22,150 nt of DNA. Source: Clostridia bacterium (GTDB taxonomy: Bacteria > Bacillota > Clostridia > Oscillospirales > Acutalibacteraceae). The stretch lies in assembly GCA_900755995.1 (NCBI GenBank), contig CAAEIM010000109.1, positions 1 through 22,150 of the forward strand. Direction: 5' to 3'. The position numbers and the translations under genes are program-made. The notes below the pieces were generated by a model that worked only from the letters and a program-made list of their open reading frames with translations, had not been told where the DNA came from and did no database searches. The stretch's first letter is position 1; every line of letters starts with the position of its first letter. Positions 14,030 to 20,710 of the stretch are shown here, in pieces.

Positions 14030-14449
14030 TCAGCAGAAGAAAACGTCCATAGCGCCCTCTACGCCGTCAGCAACATAGTAAGCCTTGTGCTCGTCGGGCT
14101 TGAGGTAAACTGTGATTTCCTTTGCATCTTTGCCGTATGTAGCCTTAACATTGTTGATGATGTCCTCAACGTTGTTCTGCTTGCCGTTAAACTCTACAAC
14201 AAAGTTTACCTTTGTTTCGTTTTTAACTTCAGCCTTTACATCTGTCTTTTCTTTAGCAGCCTTTGTTGCGGCAGCTACAGCAGCAGGCTTTTTAGGAGCA
14301 ACCTTCTTTGGAGCAGTCTTTTTTACAGGAGCTTCTTCCTTAGCAGGAGCGGCTTTTTTAGCAGTAGCAGTTTCCTTTACTGCTGCAGTTGCTGGAGCTG
14401 TTGTTTCTTTGGCTGCTGCCAGTTTTGCAGCGGTTTTTTTTGTTGCCAT
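14030..14449 (-). CDS. DUF6465-like protein with an Ala/Lys/Pro-rich tail
   Basis: A 139-residue protein in two parts. Residues 1-75 are low-complexity Ala, Lys, Pro, Thr and Glu (MATKKTAAKLAAAKETTAP onward), similar in composition to histone H1 tails. Residues 76-139 form a compact domain (KVNFVVEFNGKQNNVEDIIN, KEITVYLKPDEHKAYYVADG, ending DVFFC) that I believe corresponds to DUF6465, a clostridial family of unknown function. The basic tail could bind nucleic acid, but the interspersed Glu lowers net charge. ATG 14449 has GAGGG (14460-14464) ten bases before it. A strong promoter and terminator make it a single-gene unit, likely well expressed. Confidence 0.72.
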   Translation of the reverse strand: MATKKTAAKLAAAKETTAPATAAVKETATAKKAAPAKEEAPVKKTAPKKVAPKKPAAVAAATKAAKEKTDVKAEVKNETKVNFVVEFNGKQNNVEDIINNVKATYGKDAKEITVYLKPDEHKAYYVADGVEGAMDVFFC

Positions 14450-14537
14450 AGTGAAAATTCCCTCTTTCTAAAAATGTGAACATATACCTAAAATCACTGT
14501 TAATCAATAATAAAAACAACCGTTCTTATTTACATAT

Positions 14538-14566
14538 ATTATATAATTCAAAGCGCAAAAAGTCAA
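14538..14566 (-). promoter_or_regulatory. Strong promoter of the DUF6465-like gene
   Basis: On the minus strand TTGACT (14561-14566), 17 bases, perfect TATAAT (14538-14543). The leader is about 80 bases long and AT-rich with no obvious riboswitch fold. Confidence 0.82.
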
Positions 14567-14646
14567 TAAAAGCAAATATTTTCAGCGGATAATACATATT
14601 TGTTGGATTTTTTAAAGTCTGTTGGTTATTTTGCACTACACCATCG

Positions 14647-14670
14647 ACATTATTTTGTACAAAATGATGT
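14647..14670. promoter_or_regulatory. Palindromic dyad, possible operator
   Basis: A 24-base dyad centred on ATTTTGTACAAAAT, with arms continuing to ACAT on the left and ATGT on the right after one G-T position. It has no loop, so it suits a dimeric DNA-binding protein rather than an RNA hairpin. It lies about 80 bases upstream of the DUF6465-like promoter and 29 bases left of repeat copy F. Confidence 0.5.
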
Positions 14671-14698
14671 TTTGCGAGCAATTAATTTTTTGCTTTTT

Positions 14699-14895
14699 TA
14701 GCCCGAGCGGATAGTTTCGTTTTAATTCAAAGCTCTGCTCCCCGAAAATTACTTTTATATAGTCTGTATGCCCTTTTATCCGAGTTTTTGCCTTATAGGA
14801 AATCATTTGGCAGTTGTCGGGTACAAGAGGTACGATTATACGATACTTTTTGCCCGAAAGAATGCAGTCCACTGACTGCCGGCTCATCGGCTGTC
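14699..14895 (+). repeat. Structured intergenic repeat, copy F (long form)
   Basis: A full copy of about 195 bases. The left arm is GCCCGAGCGGATAGTTT (14701-14717), the inner arm CCCGAAAATT at 14741-14750, its partner CAGTTGTCGGG at 14811-14821, a decayed right arm GATACTTTTTGCCCGA near 14842-14857, and the hairpin GCAGTC-CACT-GACTGC at 14864-14879, then a second GGC...CGGCTG element. About 60 bases lie between the inner arms, an insertion shared in position by copies I and J and absent from C and D. Confidence 0.88.
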
Positions 14896-14902
14896 ATAAG
14901 TA

Positions 14903-14930
14903 TTGAAAATATGAATAATTGTGATATACT
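14903..14930 (+). promoter_or_regulatory. Promoter of the AEC transporter-WYL operon
   Basis: TTGAAA (14903-14908), 16 bases, TATACT (14925-14930). It starts just past the end of repeat copy F. Confidence 0.62.
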
Positions 14931-14958
14931 TAAAATGTCAAAAATAGGGGGAAAGATT

Positions 14959-15885
14959 ATGTTAGAAAATTTTTTTGTAGTGGCGCAGCAGGTGCTTGTG
15001 CTGTTTATTCTTATTTCACTCGGATTTATCTGCGGTAAGAAAAAGATGCTAAACGATGTGTCGGCAAAGCATATTAATAACTTTATTTTGTACCTTGTTA
15101 CTCCATGCGCCATTATATCGGCGTTTGAGAGGGAGTACAAGCCTGAGCTTTTGGGAGGACTAGGTATATCGGCGCTCTGTGCGGCGGCGGTTATGGGAGC
15201 TTCCATCATTGCGGCAGGCCTTATTTTCAGGGGTAAGGACGGCAGAAACAGGGTGCTGAGATTTTCGGTAATTTTTTCAAACTGTGCGTTTATGTCATTT
15301 CCGCTGCAAAAGGCGGTGCTCGGCGACGACGGTATGTTTTACGGAGCAGTGTTTGTAGCAGTATTCAACATTATTGTGTGGACCTACGGTCTGGTGTGTA
15401 TGAGCGGAGATATTAAGGAAATTTCGCTTAAAAAGCTGGCGCTTAATCCGGGAATTATCGGCGTTGCGATTGCACTTATCATTTTTGTGTTCAACATTAA
15501 GCCGCACTATATTATCGCTCAGTCCATCGATTATATGGCGGCGCTCAACACACCGCTTCCAATGGTAATTATTGGTTATTACCTTTCTCAGGCAAATATT
15601 AAAAAGGCTTTTTCAAACGTATCGGTTTATGTGGCTATGGGAATCAGACTTGTGATTGTGCCCGTTATAACAGCCGTTGTGCTGTATCTGTGCAGGGTGG
15701 AAACAATGATTGCGGTATCCTGTGTAATTGCAGCCTCCGCTCCGTCAGCCGCTATTACCACAATGTTTGCCGTAAAGTACAACAGAGATACCGAGCTTTC
15801 GGTAAGTATGGTAGCTGCCACTACGGTGTTTTCAATTCTGACTATGCCGTTTGTAATTGCCTTTGCAAAAACGCTTACAGCATAA
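14959..15885 (+). CDS. AEC family transporter (auxin efflux carrier-like permease)
   Basis: A 308-residue integral membrane permease of the AEC family, whose bacterial members move malate, malonate or other small organic acids, mostly without experimental proof. About ten hydrophobic segments run the length of the protein. Two inverted five-helix halves are expected, with family features such as NNFILYLVTPCAIISAF in the first half and NTPLPMVIIGYYLSQ and ASAPSAAITTMFAVKY in the second. ATG 14959 is chosen because AGGGGGA (14946-14952) precedes it and the protein then begins inside the first helix; the open frame upstream to 14788 is repeat copy F. The WYL regulator starts 12 bases after the stop and is co-transcribed. 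Substrate unknown. Confidence 0.86.
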   Translation: MLENFFVVAQQVLVLFILISLGFICGKKKMLNDVSAKHINNFILYLVTPCAIISAFEREYKPELLGGLGISALCAAAVMGASIIAAGLIFRGKDGRNRVLRFSVIFSNCAFMSFPLQKAVLGDDGMFYGAVFVAVFNIIVWTYGLVCMSGDIKEISLKKLALNPGIIGVAIALIIFVFNIKPHYIIAQSIDYMAALNTPLPMVIIGYYLSQANIKKAFSNVSVYVAMGIRLVIVPVITAVVLYLCRVETMIAVSCVIAASAPSAAITTMFAVKYNRDTELSVSMVAATTVFSILTMPFVIAFAKTLTA

Positions 15886-15897
15886 ACGGAGGATATT

Positions 15898-16905
15898 ATG
15901 GCTAAATCATCAGGACAAAAGCTAAAGCTGCTTTATTTGCGTGATATTCTGCTCAGCAGAACTGACGATGAGCACGGAATTACCGCCGCAGAAATTCAAG
16001 CCGCACTTGAGCAGTACGGCTTAACGGTTGAGCGAAAGAGTCTTTATGACGATTTAAAAATGCTTGAATTATACGGACTTGACATCTGCCGTGAAAAAAC
16101 CACCACCACTAAATACTATGTCGGTTCTCGCAGATTTGAGCTTCCGGAGCTGAAGCTGCTTGTTGACGCTATTCAAAGCTCAAGGTTTATTACACGCAAA
16201 AAGAGTATGGAGCTTATAGAAAAAATCGAAGGGCTTGCAAGTGTGTATCAGGGCAGGGAGCTGAAGCGTGACGTTTACATAACAAACAGGGTAAAGGGAA
16301 TTAACGAGAAAATTTACTATGTTGTTGACAGTCTGCAAAACGCTGTGTCAAACAACCGTACAGTCAGCTTTTATTATATGAAATGGGAGATTGGCGAGGA
16401 CGGCAAAATTAAAAAAACCGCCAGACATAACGGCAAAAGATATGCTGTTTCGCCCATATGGCTGTGCTGGAACGATGAAAATTATTATCTCATAGGCTAT
16501 GACTGCGAGGCTGAAAGGATAAAGCATTTCAGGGTGGACAAGATAGAAAACGTTGAAATTATTGAGGATGAGCGTGAGCAAAGCAAACAAATTACGGATT
16601 TTGACGGCGCCGAGTATACCAAAAAGATGTTTTCAATGTATGGCGGCGAGGAGTTTGACGTGACTATGCTTGTTGACAACGAGCTTGTGGGGGTGATTGC
16701 CGACAAGTTCGGCGGAGATATTTTTATTGTGAAAGAAAACGAAAATCAGTTCAGATTTTCAGCAAAAATTTCTATAAGCAGTCAGTTTTACGCCTGGGTG
16801 TTCGGGCTTGGAGGCGGTGTTAAAATATTGTCACCTCAAAAAGTGGTTGACGGCTTTAAGCACCACCTTGATGAGGTGTGCAGAAATTACTTAGACAATA
16901 AATGA
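15898..16905 (+). CDS. WYL-domain transcriptional regulator
   Basis: A 335-residue cytoplasmic regulator. Residues about 8-80 form a winged helix-turn-helix of the HTH_11 type (YLRDILLSRTDDEHGITAAE onward). A WYL domain covers about 140-225 (AVSPIWLCWNDENYYLIGYD), with YYL in place of the canonical WYL triad, and a WYL C-terminal extension follows to the end. WYL domains sense nucleic-acid or nucleotide ligands in several studied cases. ATG 15898 has GGAGG (15888-15892) five bases before it. Its position as second gene after the AEC transporter suggests it may control that operon, although clostridial WYL proteins often act elsewhere. Confidence 0.88.
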   Translation: MAKSSGQKLKLLYLRDILLSRTDDEHGITAAEIQAALEQYGLTVERKSLYDDLKMLELYGLDICREKTTTTKYYVGSRRFELPELKLLVDAIQSSRFITRKKSMELIEKIEGLASVYQGRELKRDVYITNRVKGINEKIYYVVDSLQNAVSNNRTVSFYYMKWEIGEDGKIKKTARHNGKRYAVSPIWLCWNDENYYLIGYDCEAERIKHFRVDKIENVEIIEDEREQSKQITDFDGAEYTKKMFSMYGGEEFDVTMLVDNELVGVIADKFGGDIFIVKENENQFRFSAKISISSQFYAWVFGLGGGVKILSPQKVVDGFKHHLDEVCRNYLDNK

Positions 16906-17140
16906 GAAATACTCTGAATTGAGGAAAAATCACTATTTACAGAGTTCTTTATTTAAGGATAATTTTTAAAACGGGAAATAACTGTTGTTCTTATTATTTA
17001 TAGTAATGATATGCGGATTAAACTGTAATTGACCTTTGCATACCTAAACGTAGAAATCGGCAATATATCATATATCCCGTGTAAGATGAATCTTAAAAAC
17101 AATATTTGTAGAATTTTGTTCTGTTTTATTGAAAAACATA

Positions 17141-17176
17141 TTGACAAGTCAATGGATTTGTAATATCATAATGATA
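17141..17176 (+). promoter_or_regulatory. Promoter of the AraC regulator with a palindrome on the -10
   Basis: TTGACA (17141-17146), 17 bases, TATCAT (17164-17169). The -10 begins the perfect palindrome TATCAT-A-ATGATA (17164-17176). The remaining gap upstream (16906-17140) has only a weak ACTCTG/CAGAGT inverted repeat near 16909-16943 and no gene. Confidence 0.7.
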
Positions 17177-17204
17177 CTATCATAAATATAATTATAAAGG
17201 GGTA

Positions 17205-18074
17205 ATGCGTGTGGCTATCAGATTTTTAAACACTGTATCGTCCACAAGCTCCAGCTTTCGTGTTGCTTGCGGAGAGCTGGTTGTAGATGATTTATGGTGT
17301 AATCACCATGAGGTGGGAATCGGCATGGTGAAGAGCGGTTCGGTTACTGTTGAAACCGCTGTAGGAATTTCTCAGCTCTGCGAGGGAGATATGTTTTTTA
17401 CCGCTCCCAATCAGAAGTACAGATTTGACAACAACAAAGATGTGCGTATTGATTTTATGCTTTTAAATCTCAGCGACGCTGCAATTATTACACAGCAGTT
17501 TATTCCGTCTTCCATTATCAAGGGCATTGTGGGCGGAAACTGTACGAAGTTTGTACAGTTCAAGCCGGATGATGAGTTTTACGAGAGCATATTGGATTGC
17601 TTTAAAACCATTTTTGATGCGGAAATTGACAGACCAAAAAATTATTTTCTTTTGATTACCGGCAAATTCTACGAGCTTTTTTATTATCTGTTTGCTTCCG
17701 AAAAATTTGAGATTTTTGATTTAGAGGCTCAGAGCAAAAAGGAAAGAGCTTTGCGCAGGGTTACAGATTATATTAATGAGAATTTCTGCGATATGCTTAC
17801 GCTTGACACTATTGCCGCAGAAACAAACTTGAGCAGATATTATATTTCTCACCTTTTTAAGGAGATTTTAAATACTACCTTTATCAATTATCTTAACGAG
17901 CTTCGCCTTTCCAGAGCGGCTCTTCTGCTCACCACTACGGACATACCTGTAATTGAAATTGCAGGCAAGTCGGGATATAACAATATCTCAAATTTTAACA
18001 GAGGCTTTAAGCTGTATTACGGAACAACTCCGTCAAAATACAGAAGGGCTGAACGACTTAAAAATAAATTATAG
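17205..18074 (+). CDS. AraC-family transcriptional regulator
   Basis: A 289-residue regulator. Residues about 10-100 form a cupin-like sensing domain (HHEVGIGMVKSGSVTVET, then LCEGDMFFTAPNQKYRFD), typical of carbohydrate-responsive AraC proteins. Residues about 185-285 hold two helix-turn-helices (LTLDTIAAETNLSRYYISHL, then IPVIEIAGKSGYNNISNFNR, ending GTTPSKYRR). The ATG at 17205 is only two bases after AAAGGGG (17196-17202); the in-frame GTG at 17211 has a spacing of eight and may be the real start, giving 287 residues. No target genes are adjacent. Repeat copy G starts on the G of its TAG. Confidence 0.9.
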   Translation: MRVAIRFLNTVSSTSSSFRVACGELVVDDLWCNHHEVGIGMVKSGSVTVETAVGISQLCEGDMFFTAPNQKYRFDNNKDVRIDFMLLNLSDAAIITQQFIPSSIIKGIVGGNCTKFVQFKPDDEFYESILDCFKTIFDAEIDRPKNYFLLITGKFYELFYYLFASEKFEIFDLEAQSKKERALRRVTDYINENFCDMLTLDTIAAETNLSRYYISHLFKEILNTTFINYLNELRLSRAALLLTTTDIPVIEIAGKSGYNNISNFNRGFKLYYGTTPSKYRRAERLKNKL

Positions 18075-18170
18075 CAGCCGGTGGGCTGCACCTATCCGAG
18101 CAGATAGTACGGCTTAATTAAAAGCTTTTTGTGCCCGACAATCAGTTTTGTATAGCTTCTACTGATTTTT
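18074..18170. repeat. Structured intergenic repeat, copy G (hybrid)
   Basis: It begins with the inverted hairpin end, GCAGCC-GGTG-GGCTGC (18074-18089), then CTATCCGAGCAGATAGT. Instead of continuing as the rest of an inverted copy it switches to the forward left half (CGGCTTAATTAAAAGC, then GCCCGACAAT). This looks like recombination at the shared outer arm. The first G belongs to the AraC stop codon. Confidence 0.72.
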
Positions 18171-18171
18171 T

Positions 18172-18240
18172 GACCAAGCAGATAGTAGGAGATTAATTCA
18201 TAGCTTTATTTTTCCAAAATGACTTTTATATTATATAAAC
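18172..18240 (+). repeat. Structured intergenic repeat, copy H (left half)
   Basis: ACCAAGCAGATAGT followed by GATTAATTCATAGCTTTATT and a decayed CCAAAATGACTTTTATA matches the left half of the family. The right half is missing, and the following terminator takes its place, as for copy B after folC. Confidence 0.6.
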
Positions 18241-18242
18241 CA

Positions 18243-18269
18243 AAAACAGCCGCTTTATGCGGCTGTTTT
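18243..18269. terminator. Bidirectional terminator between AraC and the 88-residue protein gene
   Basis: A perfect 11-bp stem, AAAACAGCCGC (18243-18253) with GCGGCTGTTTT (18259-18269), with a five-base loop. T tracts of four (plus) and five (minus) fit termination from both converging genes. Confidence 0.85.
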
Positions 18270-18320
18270 CGGATTTAGAAGTTTTGAAATTAACGTGAAA
18301 ACGGTGAAGGTTAAGTAATG

Positions 18321-18587
18321 TCAGTCAATCTCTGCGTCAGCAGTATCGCCGAAAAAGTTGAAACGGAACAGCTTGCTCTCGTCGTTTTTATTTTCGCAGA
18401 TAATGCTTGCCTCGGCAATCTTACCGCCCTCAATGAGCTTTGTAAGTCCGACAATCTGGCAGAGCTTGCTTTTAAGGTTTAGTCTGTCACCCTCGTTGGT
18501 AACGAGAAATACGTTTCCCTCGCAGGTATCGAGTACAGCGAGAAATTCAGCTACGTCAACATTGTGCAGACTGAGAATTGGTGTCAT
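18321..18587 (-). CDS. Conserved small clostridial protein, unknown function
   Basis: An 88-residue soluble protein beginning MTPILSLHNVDVAEFLAVLD and containing LVTNEGDRLNLKSKLCQIVG and a C-terminal KLFRFNFFG. I recall similar small proteins across Clostridia, some of which carry the unsupported name polyA polymerase; nothing here indicates nucleotidyltransferase activity, and the protein is far too short for it. The pattern suggests a small alpha/beta fold. ATG 18587 has GGAGG (18596-18600) eight bases before it. Its leader carries a perfect palindrome and a repeated decamer, so it is probably tightly regulated. It is a single-gene unit between a bidirectional terminator and its own promoter. 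Confidence 0.72.
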   Translation of the reverse strand: MTPILSLHNVDVAEFLAVLDTCEGNVFLVTNEGDRLNLKSKLCQIVGLTKLIEGGKIAEASIICENKNDESKLFRFNFFGDTADAEID

Positions 18588-18605
18588 AAAAATTTCCTCC
18601 GAAAT

Positions 18606-18650
18606 GTACTATTTGATCTCAAATAAGTCAACTGCCAAGCGTACTATTTG
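18606..18650 (-). promoter_or_regulatory. Operator-like palindrome and repeated decamer in the leader of the 88-residue gene
   Basis: TATTTGATCTCAAATA (18610-18625) is a perfect dyad with seven-base arms. GTACTATTTG occurs at 18606-18615, overlapping it, and again at 18641-18650. All lie between the promoter and the ribosome site. Confidence 0.5.
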
Positions 18651-18663
18651 CTTGACAATTATT

Positions 18664-18691
18664 ATTATAATCACAATTCCGTAAAAGTCAA
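18664..18691 (-). promoter_or_regulatory. Promoter of the 88-residue protein gene
   Basis: On the minus strand TTGACT (18686-18691), 16 bases, TATAAT (18664-18669). The leader is about 70 bases. Confidence 0.68.
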
Positions 18692-18763
18692 CAATTATTT
18701 TAATTAAAATTTGTTGTAAAGCTTAATTGAATGTGAATGACACACAAAAATATGCGCCCAAAA

Positions 18764-18886
18764 TTGTAGGATTTGCACAAACAAAGGAATGCATATTTCG
18801 CTTATTTTTCGATAAAAGCCGTGCTGCTTAGTGATTTTTACTACTGCAGGGCAGAAAAACAACGAAATACCTGCTTTTTCCTACAA
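18764..18886. repeat. Long imperfect inverted repeat, possible MITE or structured RNA
   Basis: Outer arms TTGTAGGA (18764-18771) and TCCTACAA (18879-18886) enclose further matched pairs in order: TATTTCG/CGAAATA (18794-18800, 18863-18869), TTTTTC/GAAAAA (18805-18810, 18854-18859), GCC/GGC (18818-18820, 18850-18852), CTGC/GCAG (18824-18827, 18846-18849) and TAGT/ACTA (18829-18832, 18840-18843) round a seven-base loop. It is not the same family as the dispersed repeat. It occupies the middle of the 411-base gap 18588-18998, ending 20 bases before the phosphohexomutase -35. Confidence 0.6.
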
Positions 18887-18905
18887 AATTAAGATTATAA
18901 TTATG

Positions 18906-18934
18906 TTGAGATTTTCCGGGATTTAGGGTATAAT
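18906..18934 (+). promoter_or_regulatory. Promoter of the phosphohexomutase gene
   Basis: TTGAGA (18906-18911), 17 bases, perfect TATAAT (18929-18934). The leader is about 58 bases. Confidence 0.78.
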
Positions 18935-18998
18935 TAACTCGGCATATTTTAAGGCTTTACCGCCTTAATACATACTTTGCAGGGAGAGGATATTTAAA

Positions 18999-20501
18999 AT
19001 GTTAGACAAGTTTTATAAGAGCTTTAAAAGCGGAACAGATATAAGGGGAGTTGCGAGCGAGGGCGTTGAGGGACAGCACATAAACCTTACCGATGACGTT
19101 GTTGCGAGAATGGCAGACGGGTTTGTGCTCTGGCTTTCTAAAAGACTTTCAAAATCTCCTGACAGCCTCATAATTTCGGTCGGTCGTGACAGCAGAATTT
19201 CAGGCCCCCGTATTGCAGGCGTTGTAAGCGAGCGTTTTAAGCGCTGCGGCGTAACCGTACTTGACTGCTCGCTTGCATCTACTCCGTCTATGTTTATGAC
19301 AACCGTTGACATCGGCTGTGACGGAGCTTTGCAGATTACCGCAAGCCACCACCCGTTCAACAGAAACGGACTCAAGTTCTTTACCCGTGAGGGAGGACTT
19401 GAGGGAAGCGACATTGAAGCAATTCTTGAGTATGCCCAGAACGGAGAGTCGCCTGACGAGAGCGACTGCGGAGAGATCAGAAGTATTGATTATATGACTG
19501 ACTACGCAAAGGGACTTTGCGATAAGATTAAAAGAGAGGTTAATGCTGAGGACTACGAGCATCCGCTCAAGGGCTTTAAGATTGTGGTTGACGCAGGCAA
19601 CGGAGTCGGAGGATTTTATGCCGACAAGGTGCTTTCTGTGCTTGGAGCGGACACAACCGGCAGCCGTTACCTTGAGCCTGACGGAATGTTCCCCAATCAT
19701 ATTCCGAATCCTGAGGACAAGACCGCTATGGACTCAATCTGTGAGGCTGTAAAAGAGGCAAATGCCGACCTCGGCGTGATTTTTGATACCGATGTTGACC
19801 GTGGAGGAGCTGTTGACAGCAAGGGAAACGAAATCAACCGCAACCGACTTGTGGCAGTGGCGGCTTCTATTGCACTTGAGGGCAATGAGGGAGGCACAAT
19901 CGTTACCGACTCCATCACCTCGTCCGGACTGAAAATGTTTATTGAGGATACCCTCGGCGGCAGGCATTACCGCTACCGCAGAGGTTATAAGAATGTTATT
20001 GACAAGGCGCTTGAGCTGAACGCTCAGGGAATTAACTGTCCTCTTGCCATTGAAACCTCGGGACACGCAGCTATGAGAGAAAACTATTTCCTGGATGACG
20101 GCGCTTATTTGTGCACAAAAATCATTATTAAGGCGGCTCAGCTCCGCAAGCAGGGCAAGGAGCTTGATGAGCTTACATCTGAGCTTAAAGAGCCTGCCGA
20201 GAGCAGGGAGATAAGATTTAAGATAACCGAGCCCGACTTTAGAGCCTGCGGTGAGAAGATGATTAATGACCTCACCGCATACGCAATGTCAAAGGAGGAC
20301 TGGAATGTTGCTGACGATAACCGTGAGGGCATAAGAGTTTCTTTTGACAGGGACAACGGCGACGGATGGTTTTTGCTCAGGCTTTCGGTTCACGATCCGA
20401 TTATGCCGCTCAACATTGAGAGCGACAGCGTTGGCGGAACAGATGTAATTTATGAAAAGCTTGAAAAATTTTTAAAGACAACAAGCGGTCTTGAACTGTA
20501 A
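18999..20501 (+). CDS. Divergent alpha-D-phosphohexomutase (phosphomannomutase/phosphoglucomutase type)
   Basis: A 500-residue member of the phosphohexomutase superfamily, which moves phosphate between C1 and C6 of hexose phosphates through a phosphoserine. The serine is S116 in TASHHP (usual TASHNP). The metal loop is D263-T-D-V-D-R268 (usual DGDxDR) and the sugar-binding loop is E352-T-S-G-H356. The usual C-terminal phosphate loop RxSGTEP is not present; the corresponding region reads NREGIRVSFD, then WFLLRLSVHDPIMPLNIES. This matches my memory of a subgroup shared with plant plastid proteins annotated as phosphoglucosamine mutase-like, including RRGYKNVIDKA and ASHxPxxRNGLKFFT. ATG 18999 follows AGGGAGAGGA (18981-18990). 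Substrate (glucose, mannose or glucosamine phosphate) is open. Confidence 0.88.
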   Translation: MLDKFYKSFKSGTDIRGVASEGVEGQHINLTDDVVARMADGFVLWLSKRLSKSPDSLIISVGRDSRISGPRIAGVVSERFKRCGVTVLDCSLASTPSMFMTTVDIGCDGALQITASHHPFNRNGLKFFTREGGLEGSDIEAILEYAQNGESPDESDCGEIRSIDYMTDYAKGLCDKIKREVNAEDYEHPLKGFKIVVDAGNGVGGFYADKVLSVLGADTTGSRYLEPDGMFPNHIPNPEDKTAMDSICEAVKEANADLGVIFDTDVDRGGAVDSKGNEINRNRLVAVAASIALEGNEGGTIVTDSITSSGLKMFIEDTLGGRHYRYRRGYKNVIDKALELNAQGINCPLAIETSGHAAMRENYFLDDGAYLCTKIIIKAAQLRKQGKELDELTSELKEPAESREIRFKITEPDFRACGEKMINDLTAYAMSKEDWNVADDNREGIRVSFDRDNGDGWFLLRLSVHDPIMPLNIESDSVGGTDVIYEKLEKFLKTTSGLEL

Positions 20502-20525
20502 TTTATAAATATGCGAGCAGTTTTT

Positions 20526-20705
20526 AGCCCGAGCAGATAGTTAGGCTTTTATTTAGGATTTTTAATACCCGAAAATCACTTTTATATACTCTTAACCTCC
20601 CATATAGAATTTTTTACTTTATAAAAATTACTCAGTATCGGTCGGGCACGGGAGTGTATATTTATATGGTACTATCTGCCCGAATAAGTGCAGCCCACCG
20701 ACTGC
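20526..20705 (+). repeat. Structured intergenic repeat, copy I (long form)
   Basis: The left arm AGCCCGAGCAGATAGTT starts at 20526, with inner CCCGAAAATC and TCGGTCGGGCA, right arm ACTATCTGCCCGA (20671-20683), and hairpin GCAGCC-CACC-GACTGC (20690-20705) with one C-A mismatch, intermediate between the two stem types. It ends five bases before the DUF421 stop codon and fills nearly the whole gap 20502-20710. Confidence 0.88.
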
Positions 20706-20710
20706 AAAAA

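Noticed and set aside
14087..14479. Open frames antisense to the DUF6465-like gene, rich in Ser, Cys and Phe
   Set aside because: They mirror the low-complexity Ala/Lys tail; the minus-strand gene has the promoter, ribosome site and terminator.
14636..14887. 83-codon minus-strand frame
   Set aside because: It reads through the dyad and repeat copy F and has no ribosome site or recognisable domain.
14788..14958. N-terminal extension of the AEC transporter
   Set aside because: It is the reading of repeat copy F and the transporter promoter; the ribosome site and first helix fit ATG 14959.
16906..17140. Possible terminator or riboswitch after the WYL gene
   Set aside because: Only a six-base inverted repeat with a long loop and no T tract is visible.
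18321..18587. PolyA polymerase name for the 88-residue protein
   Set aside because: The protein has no nucleotidyltransferase motif and is much too short; the name is a carried-over label.
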